From Nitrosovibrio sp. Nv4 (lineage in GTDB: Bacteria > Pseudomonadota > Gammaproteobacteria > Burkholderiales > Nitrosomonadaceae), in the NCBI GenBank assembly GCA_945860135.1, contig CAMAPK010000017.1, positions 1 to 45,977 of the forward strand: a stretch of 45,977 nucleotides of DNA. The letters are read 5' to 3'. Below the pieces are notes generated by a model. The model worked only from the letters and a program-made list of their open reading frames with translations, was not told where the DNA came from and did no database searches. The position numbers and the translations under genes were made by a program. Position 1 is the first letter of the stretch, and each line of letters begins with the position of its first letter. Positions 38,168 through 45,977 of the stretch are shown here, in pieces.

Positions 38168-38731
38168 CTATTGAATCACGCGTGGATGGCTCCCTCTCTT
38201 CAACGCTTGAATGGCTTCCTGCTCATTTCTTACGCTAATATTAGTCGGGCAGAAGAAGTACCTGGCCAGCGCGCGTTGCGCATAATGCTGCGGTATATTT
38301 TCAACTTCCTCCCATTTCGATACCCGTGCCCGTGCCCAGGTCTTGTCGTCACGACCCATGGCGTAGAGCCTTCTTTCAGTATTGTGAAATTTGAATATCA
38401 ATATTTCCCCTTTCGATTCCACGCTCGCACAGCGCATGGCCTCATAGGTTACATTCATCGCTCCTGCGGGTGATTTGATCACCAGACTGTAGCGCACTAC
38501 GCCATCTTCCTCGACCGTGATGGAGGGGGCATCAACGTAATGCAGATTCTTGCTGGCAGGACCGGCGTCAAATGGCAGCAGATTCTCCTGTTTTGGATAG
38601 GCGGGCAATTGCGCCTGCAGTTCGATCCAGGTTTTGTCGCCGTCAAATTCCTTATCGAACCCTGTCTGTTCCTTCTTCTCGGCATACACTGCGAGCGGCA
38701 GGAAGCATAGCAGCAACAGAATTCTTTTCAT
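38168..38731 (-). CDS. CNP1-like family exported protein
   Basis: A 187-residue product with a signal peptide (MKRILLLLCFLPLAVYA). The mature part (TWIELQAQLPAYPKQENLLPF, VTYEAMRCASVESKG, ALARYFFCPTNISVRN) matches the CNP1-like family, found mainly in betaproteobacteria and of unknown function. Two cysteines in the mature protein may form a disulfide. Its start overlaps the DUF3501 stop by 4 bases (38728-38731), placing it in the rubrerythrin operon. Confidence 0.88.
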   Translation of the reverse strand: MKRILLLLCFLPLAVYAEKKEQTGFDKEFDGDKTWIELQAQLPAYPKQENLLPFDAGPASKNLHYVDAPSITVEEDGVVRYSLVIKSPAGAMNVTYEAMRCASVESKGEILIFKFHNTERRLYAMGRDDKTWARARVSKWEEVENIPQHYAQRALARYFFCPTNISVRNEQEAIQALKRGSHPRVIQ

Positions 38732-39318
38732 GATGCAGCCAAGTCATTGAGCAGCGAGTCGCGCACTGCAGCATCCACTGGCTCAACTCGAGCCTGATAA
38801 AATGGATGATCAATACCCATGCTCAGGACGGCACCCTGACGTAGCGCCCGGATCATGTCCGGAGCAAGCTCAAAGCGGAGGAAATGCACCGAGGAAGTTT
38901 TTTCTTCGGTTTCCCTTTCCAGGTCTTCGTCGGCAATGGCATACACCGCCGCATGATCTTGCACTCTCACCCATACCTTGTCCTCTATGCCGATCAATTG
39001 TGCCAGCCTGGCAGCGCGTTCGGCCGGATCGGCGTATTCGATCATCATGGTGGCCTTCCAGTTGCTGCCGTCTGGCACCAGCACCCCGTAAGTCTGCAGT
39101 TCGTCGCGTATGCCTTCTTCCTCGAATATTTTCTCCACCCGCAGCATTTCCTGGATTTGATAACGGATGGTCAATTCATCCTCGAAAATAAGCGTGACGT
39201 TTTCACCCAGCCGGACTTTGCGATGTTTCTTGTGCGCCATCACGCGCGCACGGAATTCCTGGCGCGCTTTGGCGTAGGCTTCCAGGGTCAGCAGGCTGTC
39301 ACGGGTAATTTGGGTCAT
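38728..39318 (-). CDS. DUF3501 family protein
   Basis: A 196-residue soluble protein (LTLEAYAKARQEFRARVMAHKKHRKVRLG, FEDELTIRYQIQEMLRVEKIFEE, LRFELAPDMIRAL, MGIDHPFYQA). DUF3501 genes usually accompany a rubrerythrin and an Fe-S oxidoreductase, as here, but the biochemical role is unknown. It follows the Fe-S gene by 59 bases and is coupled to the CNP1-like gene. Confidence 0.9.
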   Translation of the reverse strand: MTQITRDSLLTLEAYAKARQEFRARVMAHKKHRKVRLGENVTLIFEDELTIRYQIQEMLRVEKIFEEEGIRDELQTYGVLVPDGSNWKATMMIEYADPAERAARLAQLIGIEDKVWVRVQDHAAVYAIADEDLERETEEKTSSVHFLRFELAPDMIRALRQGAVLSMGIDHPFYQARVEPVDAAVRDSLLNDLAAS

Positions 39319-39377
39319 AGCTTCTTTATAACATCAAGGGCGGGGCATGTCGCGCCCGGTTATTCGGCTGCAGCTGT

Positions 39378-40712
39378 TCAGCCCAGCCCGTAGGCAATCC
39401 GGATCAGCGTCAGCGGATGCTGTTTCTGCGCTTTGCTCTCGCCCATGCCCTGCTGAATATGACGTCCGGCAATGGCGCAGTCGGAGCTGATGTAGTCAGG
39501 ATCGGGAGCCGCCATCTGCTTGAATACCGCTTTGCCGATTTTCATGGAATCGGCAAAATGTTCGCTTTTGACGCCCCAGGTACCATCGTGGCCGGAGCAG
39601 CGCTCCACTACGCTGACCTGAGTACCGGGAACCATCTGCAGCAAATCTTTGGTCTTCTGTCCAATATTCTGCACTCGCAAATGACAAGGGATATGGTAAG
39701 ACACATTGCCCAGCGGCTGCTTGAAATCGGTCTTGAGCAAACCGTCACGGTTGCGCAACATCAGATATTCAAACGGGTCGGACATTGCCGCCGCCACCGC
39801 TTTCACTTCCTCATCATCCGGAAACATCAGCGGCAATTCCTGCTTGTACATGAGCGTGCAGGAAGGCACCGGCGTGAGTATCGCGTAACCTTCCTTTGCC
39901 AGTTTTGCCAGATGGGGTATGTTCACGTTCTTAAGCTGCTCCACTGCTTCCAGATCGCCCAGTTCCAGCTTGGGCATCCCGCAACAGGCCTCTTTCTCTA
40001 CCAGACGCACCGGAATTTCATTATGCTCGAGTATTTTCAATAAATCGTGACCAATGCCGGGTTCATTGTAATTCACGTAACAGGTGGAATAAATTGCAAC
40101 CTTACCTTGCGTCCTGGCGCCATCCTTCACCGCAAACGACTCGTTGATCCTGGCAGTTGCACGGAATTTATGGCTGTCGTACTCGGGCAGTTTGCGCTCG
40201 GCATGAATCCCCAGCATGCTGTCCATCAGCTTGCGGGCAGCGGGCGCTTTGTTGATGGCGTTTACTGTCTGCACCACCACCACCGGGATGGTGGCCAGCT
40301 TGCCCATCAGGTCGGTGCTGGACAGCAGCTTGTCGCGGAAACTGGTTTGGCCTTTTTTGTATTTGACCGCTTTGGCACGCAGCATCAAATGCGGAAAATC
40401 CACGTTCCAGGGATGCGGCGGCACATAAGGACATTTGGTCATGAAGCACATGTCGCAAAGGTAGCAACGATCCACCACTTCCCAGTATTTCTGCTTCTCG
40501 ACACCGTCCAGTTCGCCGCTGCTGCCTTCATCTATCAGGTCAAACAATCGCGGAAATGCCGTGCACAGGTTGACGCAGCGGCGGCAGCCCTGGCAGATGT
40601 CGAACACACGCTGTGCCTCATCGAGCAGCTTGGTTTCGTCGTAAAAATCCGGATTTTTCCAGTCGAGTGGATGACGCTTTGGCGCCTCCAGACTGCCTTC
40701 GCGGGTGGTCAT
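39378..40712 (-). CDS. Heterodisulfide-reductase-related Fe-S oxidoreductase (GlpC/HdrD-like)
   Basis: A 444-residue protein with two [4Fe-4S] ferredoxin motifs, CQGCRRCVNLC and CYLCDMCFMTKCP, followed by two CCG-type domains: ACCGMPKLELGD with STCYVNY, and IPCHLRV with RCSGHDGTWG. It resembles GlpC and HdrD-like electron-transfer subunits, but without flavin partner genes nearby. It is part of the operon rubrerythrin - this gene - DUF3501 - CNP1; a role in peroxide or thiol-related electron transfer is inferred. No transmembrane helix is obvious. Confidence 0.9.
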   Translation of the reverse strand: MTTREGSLEAPKRHPLDWKNPDFYDETKLLDEAQRVFDICQGCRRCVNLCTAFPRLFDLIDEGSSGELDGVEKQKYWEVVDRCYLCDMCFMTKCPYVPPHPWNVDFPHLMLRAKAVKYKKGQTSFRDKLLSSTDLMGKLATIPVVVVQTVNAINKAPAARKLMDSMLGIHAERKLPEYDSHKFRATARINESFAVKDGARTQGKVAIYSTCYVNYNEPGIGHDLLKILEHNEIPVRLVEKEACCGMPKLELGDLEAVEQLKNVNIPHLAKLAKEGYAILTPVPSCTLMYKQELPLMFPDDEEVKAVAAAMSDPFEYLMLRNRDGLLKTDFKQPLGNVSYHIPCHLRVQNIGQKTKDLLQMVPGTQVSVVERCSGHDGTWGVKSEHFADSMKIGKAVFKQMAAPDPDYISSDCAIAGRHIQQGMGESKAQKQHPLTLIRIAYGLG

Positions 40713-40810
40713 GGGGATGGGGAGAAAAGCTCGGCAGGATCTGCAGGATTACTGCGGACTGGCCAGACTGGATACAGGAGTTCCTGTCCGGCCGATCCGC
40801 TTATCCTCTA

Positions 40811-41230
40811 CTAATCAGCGAAGTTATCCAGAGCTTTCTGGAAACGGTTAGCATGCGAGCGTTCGGCTTTGGCCAGTGTCTCAAACCAGTCGGCAATCTC
40901 ATCAAAACCTTCATCACGCGCAGACTTGGCCATACCGGGATACATGTCGGTATATTCATGGGTCTCGCCGGCGATGGCTGTTTTCAGGTTGTCGCGGGAA
41001 GCACCGAAAGGCAAGCCGGTAGCCGGATCGCCGCAGCTTTCCAGATATTCCAGATGGCCGTGGGCATGACCGGTTTCACCTTCAGCAGTGGAACGGAATA
41101 CTGCTGCCACATCGTTCTGACCTTCCACATCCGCTTTGGCAGCGAAGTACAAATAGCGGCGATTGGCCTGGGATTCGCCCGCAAAGGCCGCTTTCAAATT
41201 GGCTTCGGTTTTCGATCCTTTCAATTGCAT
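40811..41230 (-). CDS. Rubrerythrin-like di-iron protein without rubredoxin domain
   Basis: A 139-residue four-helix di-iron protein. Metal ligands: E19 ([11 protein letters not shown]), E52 and H55 ([10 protein letters not shown]), E89 ([11 protein letters not shown]), E123 and H126 (KAERSHANR). The C-terminal rubredoxin domain is absent, so electrons must come from another protein, plausibly the Fe-S oxidoreductase next in the operon. The family reduces peroxide. The ATG has AGGAG six bases upstream and is the first gene of the operon. Confidence 0.93.
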   Translation of the reverse strand: MQLKGSKTEANLKAAFAGESQANRRYLYFAAKADVEGQNDVAAVFRSTAEGETGHAHGHLEYLESCGDPATGLPFGASRDNLKTAIAGETHEYTDMYPGMAKSARDEGFDEIADWFETLAKAERSHANRFQKALDNFAD

Positions 41231-41445
41231 GATTTTCTCCTATTGATATAACGAGTTGATGACTAAAAATTACACTGTCCGACAAAATATCTGGAATGAA
41301 ATGGCGGGCTCGAATAACGCGAATTCCGAGACTGCCTATTAAAGATTAGACTAAAAACTGAGCAGGAAGACTAGCGGAGGGCCTCTGGCTTGTCAACTAC
41401 GCATGCGATCATCCCCGCCAGTGTGCCATCCACCGGTGGACTCAA

Positions 41446-42336
41446 TCACCCCCGGTTCACTCTTGCGGAAAACAGGCTGGCAGAAACGATCATTGCCCCA
41501 CCCACCCATTCCTTCAGAGTCATGGTCTCATTTGCCAGGAAGTACGCAGCAATGGCCGCCACCACCAGTTCGAACACCATGATCACGCTGGCCCGATTCG
41601 CCGGAATATGGGTCAACCCGTATTGCATGGTCAGGCTCAAGGCAAACACCACCAGCCCTATTGCCAGCATGAGCAACCACGAACCTGTGGAAATATCGGC
41701 CAGCGCAAACGGGGCAGGCGCTAGCAGGCTGTGGCCCAATCCCACCAGCAGCACTCCCAGCCATAGCGCCAGCGATTTCAACTGGATGCTGTGGTACTGA
41801 TCTTTGCGGATCATCACATTCATCAGCGCGAACATGATGCCGCCTGACAATCCCATCCAGTCGCCATGGGATGAAGGCAGCGGAAAATCGCTTTCCGGCT
41901 GCCACAGCATGGTAACCGCACCAGCCAGCGACAAAGCTATTACCAGGTAGCCGTGCAGGCTCAGCTTCTCGTTCAGCAACAAACGTGCAAACAGGATAGT
42001 CCACAGCGGTGCGAGATAAAACAGCAGCAGCACCCGCATCACCTCGCCGTGAATGACGCCGAGAATATAGGCCATGTTGGTCCAGCCTGCGAACATGGCG
42101 ATCCAGAACAGCAGTTGCGGGTCGCCAGCGAATATCTGCGGCGCCCGCACACTTTTCCGGAACAGCACCAGTCCCAGCGCCAAGGCGACGGCATAAGTGA
42201 TCACCGTTGCGACCTGCCCGCTGATCCCGTCCTGCTCCAGCAGCCGGTAGGGATACCACAGCAGCCCCCAGATGGCGGCGCCGACAAGTAAGGCCGCTAC
42301 CGGAAAAACATTTTGCTGGTTTGATGTGGTTAACAA
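41446..42336 (-). CDS. EamA/DMT-family membrane transporter
   Basis: A 296-residue membrane protein with about ten helices in two EamA repeats (first AALLVGAAIWGLLWYPYRLL, second SGGIMFALMNVMIRKDQ). It belongs to the drug/metabolite exporter superfamily; substrate is unknown. The apparent start is TTG (42334-42336) with the GGACGAG just upstream; other starts inside the first helix cannot be excluded. It diverges from dapC. Confidence 0.9.
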   Translation of the reverse strand: MLTTSNQQNVFPVAALLVGAAIWGLLWYPYRLLEQDGISGQVATVITYAVALALGLVLFRKSVRAPQIFAGDPQLLFWIAMFAGWTNMAYILGVIHGEVMRVLLLFYLAPLWTILFARLLLNEKLSLHGYLVIALSLAGAVTMLWQPESDFPLPSSHGDWMGLSGGIMFALMNVMIRKDQYHSIQLKSLALWLGVLLVGLGHSLLAPAPFALADISTGSWLLMLAIGLVVFALSLTMQYGLTHIPANRASVIMVFELVVAAIAAYFLANETMTLKEWVGGAMIVSASLFSARVNRG

Positions 42337-42349
42337 CTCGTCCGGCCTT

Positions 42350-42355
42350 TATAAT
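42350..42355 (+). promoter_or_regulatory. Possible -10 box upstream of dapC
   Basis: TATAAT at 42350-42355 lies in the short gap between the divergent transporter and dapC. No good -35 at normal spacing was found. Confidence 0.35.
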
Positions 42356-42420
42356 TCGGCATTACTCAAGCGATGCAACATTGGAAAGATGGTAAGCACG
42401 ATCTGCCTGACCCGATAATA

Positions 42421-43632
42421 GTGAATCCTAATTTAGACCATCTGCAGCCTTACCCCTTCCAGAAGCTCAATCGGCTGTTCGAAGGAATCACACCTGACCC
42501 GGCCTTCTCGCCCATCAGCCTGCACATAGGTGAGCCCAAGCACGCAACGCCCGATTTCATACGCCAGGCGCTGGCGCACAATCTCGCGGGGCTGGCGCAT
42601 TATCCCACAACGCTTGGAACCAAGTCGCTGCGCGCGAGCATTGCCGCATGGCTGATGCGCCGCTATCACCTGCCCGCCATCAATGCCGACACCGAAATCA
42701 TTCCGGTCAACGGCAGCCGTGAAGCGCTGTTCTCTTTCGCCCAGACGGTGATAGATGCATCCATCCCGCAAGCAGCAGTGGTCTGTCCCAACCCGTTTTA
42801 CCAGATCTACGAAGGTGCGGCTTTGCTGGCCGGAGCCACACCCTATTTTCTCAATACCCTGCCGGAAAATGATTTTGCGCTCGACTATGCGCAATTGCCC
42901 AACGACATCTGGGCACGCACGCAACTGATTTATGTCTGTTCGCCCGGCAACCCCACCGGCAGAGTGATGTCGCTGGACGAATGGCAGCAACTGTTTGCGC
43001 TGTCCGACCGTTATGGCTTCGTCATCGCGGCTGACGAATGCTATTCCGAAATCTATTTCGACGAATCACGGCCGCCGCTGGGCGCACTGGAAGCTGCACA
43101 GCGCCTGGGCCGCAGCGGCTTCCCGCGGCTGGTGGTATTCAGCAGCCTGTCGAAACGCTCCAACGTACCGGGCATGCGTTCCGGTTTCGTGGCCGGAGAC
43201 GCTGCGATACTGGAAAAATTTCTGCTCTATCGCACTTATCACGGCAGCGCGATGAATCCGGCAGTGCAGGCGGCAAGTGAAGCCGCGTGGAACGACGAAG
43301 CGCATGTGGTGGAAAATCGCCACCTGTACCGGGAAAAATTCGCCGAAGCTGCCGCGTTGCTGCCGGTAGCCATGCCGGCGCCCATCCCCGCAGCAGCTTT
43401 TTACTTATGGGCAAGAACGCCGGTAAGCGATGTCGAATTCGCCCAACAGCTTTATCGCGATTATAATGTCACGGTTTTACCGGGTAGCTACCTGGCACGG
43501 CCGGCGCACGGCATCAATCCCGGCGAAAATTTCGTGCGTATCGCACTGGTCGCGCCACTGGCGGAATGCGTGCAAGCGATTGATCGCATGAACAGCCTGG
43601 TAGCGGCTTTGTCGGTGCACCAGAAAAATTGA
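42421..43632 (+). CDS. dapC: Succinyldiaminopimelate transaminase
   Basis: Transfers an amino group from glutamate to N-succinyl-2-amino-6-ketopimelate in lysine/meso-diaminopimelate synthesis. The class I PLP aminotransferase shows VNGSREALFSFAQ, CSPGNPTG, ADECYSEIYFD and the PLP lysine in SSLSKRSNVPGMRSGF. The GTG start at 42421 gives 403 residues and matches homologs beginning (M)NPNLDxLQPYPF; an ATG at 42373 in frame would add 16 residues. Neither has a clear Shine-Dalgarno sequence. dapD and dapE follow. Confidence 0.94.
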   Translation: MNPNLDHLQPYPFQKLNRLFEGITPDPAFSPISLHIGEPKHATPDFIRQALAHNLAGLAHYPTTLGTKSLRASIAAWLMRRYHLPAINADTEIIPVNGSREALFSFAQTVIDASIPQAAVVCPNPFYQIYEGAALLAGATPYFLNTLPENDFALDYAQLPNDIWARTQLIYVCSPGNPTGRVMSLDEWQQLFALSDRYGFVIAADECYSEIYFDESRPPLGALEAAQRLGRSGFPRLVVFSSLSKRSNVPGMRSGFVAGDAAILEKFLLYRTYHGSAMNPAVQAASEAAWNDEAHVVENRHLYREKFAEAAALLPVAMPAPIPAAAFYLWARTPVSDVEFAQQLYRDYNVTVLPGSYLARPAHGINPGENFVRIALVAPLAECVQAIDRMNSLVAALSVHQKN

Positions 43633-43661
43633 ATCAATAGCGACATCTTTTAAGGAAAATC

Positions 43662-44483
43662 ATGGATCAACTGCAAAGCACCATTGAAGAAGCATTCGAA
43701 CGCCGTGCCGACATTACCCCGCGTAACGTCGAAGCCAAGCTCAAGGAATCTGTCAACCAGGCACTGGAGATGCTCGACAGCGGCAAGCTGCGAGTAGCGG
43801 AAAAGATCAACGGTGAATGGCACACCCACCAATGGCTCAAGAAAGCCGTGCTGCTGTCTTTCCGCATGGAAGACAACAGCTTCATCAAAGGGGGCTTCTC
43901 CAACTATTTCGATAAAGTGCCTTCCAAATTTGCGGATTACAGTTCCAGAGATTTTCGTGATGGCGGTTTCCGCGTGGTGCCGCCGGCAGCCGTGCGCAAG
44001 GGCTCGTTCATCGCCAACAACGTGGTGCTGATGCCTTCCTATGTCAACATCGGCGCTTATGTGGATGAAAACACCATGGTCGACACCTGGGCCACGGTCG
44101 GTTCCTGTGCCCAGATCGGCAAGAACGTCCATCTGTCCGGCGGGGTGGGCATAGGCGGCGTGCTGGAGCCGGTACAGGCCAACCCGACTATCATCGAGGA
44201 CAACTGTTTCATCGGCGCGCGTTCGGAAGTGGTCGAAGGCGTGATCGTCGGCGAGAACTCGGTGATTTCGATGGGCGTGTACATCGGCCAGAGCACCAAG
44301 ATTTATAACCGTGAAACCGGGGAAGTCAGCTACGGCCGCATCCCGCCGGGATCGGTGGTGGTTTCCGGCAATCTGCCTTCTGCCGATGGCAAATACAGCC
44401 TCTACTGCGCGGTGATCGTCAAGCAGGTGGATGCCAAGACCCGCGCCAAAACCGGGATCAATGAATTATTGCGCGGAATCTGA
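43662..44483 (+). CDS. dapD: Tetrahydrodipicolinate N-succinyltransferase
   Basis: Adds succinyl from succinyl-CoA to tetrahydrodipicolinate. The 273-residue protein (E. coli: 274) has the left-handed beta-helix hexapeptide repeats ([59 protein letters not shown]). It works as a trimer. AAGGA lies 8 bases before the ATG. The gene is 29 bases after dapC. Confidence 0.98.
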   Translation: MDQLQSTIEEAFERRADITPRNVEAKLKESVNQALEMLDSGKLRVAEKINGEWHTHQWLKKAVLLSFRMEDNSFIKGGFSNYFDKVPSKFADYSSRDFRDGGFRVVPPAAVRKGSFIANNVVLMPSYVNIGAYVDENTMVDTWATVGSCAQIGKNVHLSGGVGIGGVLEPVQANPTIIEDNCFIGARSEVVEGVIVGENSVISMGVYIGQSTKIYNRETGEVSYGRIPPGSVVVSGNLPSADGKYSLYCAVIVKQVDAKTRAKTGINELLRGI

Positions 44484-44511
44484 ACAGCCTGATGGCCACA
44501 ATAGCGCTTAA

Positions 44512-45663
<1,152 letters not shown>

Positions 45664-45672
45664 AGGGTATCC

Positions 45673-45977
45673 ATGTTCACTCAAGCCGAAACCCAACTTC
45701 ATACCTTCCGCGATCTGCTACGCTTTGCAGTGAGCCGCTTCAATGAAGCCGGTCTGTTCTTTGGCCACGGCTCGGCCAATGCTTACGACGAGGCGGCCTA
45801 TCTGATCCTGCACACGCTGCATCTGCCGCCCGATCAACTGGAAGCGTTTCTGGATGCGCGCCTCACCAGCGCTGAAATAACACAGGTGTTGAGCATACTC
45901 AAACGCCGCACCCTGGAGAAAATTCCTGCCGCCTATCTCACTCACGAAGCCTGGCTGGGAGATTTCAGTTTTTATGT
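45673..45977 (+). CDS. prmB: Ribosomal protein L3 glutamine methyltransferase, 3' truncated
   Basis: The first 101 residues are visible: FRDLLRFAVSRFNEAGLFFGHG and AAYLILHTLHLPPDQL, then ERIPAAYLTHEAWL-like (read as EKIPAAYLTHEAWLGDFSFY). This is the N-terminal domain of PrmB; the methyltransferase NPPY motif lies beyond the window. PrmB N5-methylates a glutamine of ribosomal protein L3. The ATG is 9 bases after the dapE stop with GGG upstream. Confidence 0.93.
   Translation, partial: MFTQAETQLHTFRDLLRFAVSRFNEAGLFFGHGSANAYDEAAYLILHTLHLPPDQLEAFLDARLTSAEITQVLSILKRRTLEKIPAAYLTHEAWLGDFSFY

Overview
The window is a dense, roughly 56-58% GC stretch of bacterial chromosome. Its gene content points to a betaproteobacterium, most likely of the Nitrosomonadales/Gallionellaceae-Sulfuricella type. 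The evidence is arginine-type EF-P with its rhamnosyltransferase EarP, the smpB / ratA-rnfH / guaB-guaA order, dapC-dapD-dapE-prmB, a CNP1-like protein, two DUF4124 proteins and a rubrerythrin/Fe-S oxidoreductase/DUF3501 operon. The family-level placement is inference. No phage, transposase, CRISPR array or plasmid module was seen.

Region 1 (1-8869, all minus strand) is a signalling operon. In transcription order it encodes a soluble Hpt-REC-REC-PAS-PAS-kinase-REC protein, a UrtA/AmiC-like periplasmic ligand-binding protein without any ABC permease, a membrane hybrid histidine kinase, a REC-HD-GYP response regulator (c-di-GMP phosphodiesterase) and a PAS protein cut by the window edge. Start/stop overlaps and a 3-base gap join the last four, so an extracellular amide-like ligand feeding a phosphorelay and c-di-GMP turnover is a reasonable hypothesis.

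Region 2 (8870-15078) holds small accessory genes: a lipoprotein, an OsmC-like peroxidase, a DUF4124 protein, a nitroreductase, an RNase Z-like hydrolase, two unrecognised proteins (one with an internal tandem duplication), a Sel1-repeat protein and a periplasmic rhodanese. The 676-base gene-free stretch 13330-14005 contains three clustered DnaA-box-like 9-mers.

Region 3 (15108-24405) is housekeeping: efp-earP-aroC-M17 aminopeptidase on the minus strand, thyA-folA on the plus strand, then an ornithine/lysine decarboxylase, dcd and mrp on the minus strand. A 21-codon ORF with a perfect Shine-Dalgarno sequence and a good promoter lies just upstream of the decarboxylase and is a candidate leader peptide.

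Region 4 (24517-37278) contains metG, whose anticodon-binding part is a low-GC mosaic patch with about 45 extra residues. It continues with ctaA, smpB, ratA-rnfH, a DUF4124 protein, guaB-guaA, a PP0621-like protein, tRNA-Pro(CGG), ispB and rplU-rpmA-obgE-proB.

Region 5 (37304-45977) encodes a PilZ protein, the rubrerythrin/Fe-S oxidoreductase/DUF3501/CNP1 operon, an EamA transporter, and the lysine/diaminopimelate genes dapC, dapD and dapE followed by the start of prmB.
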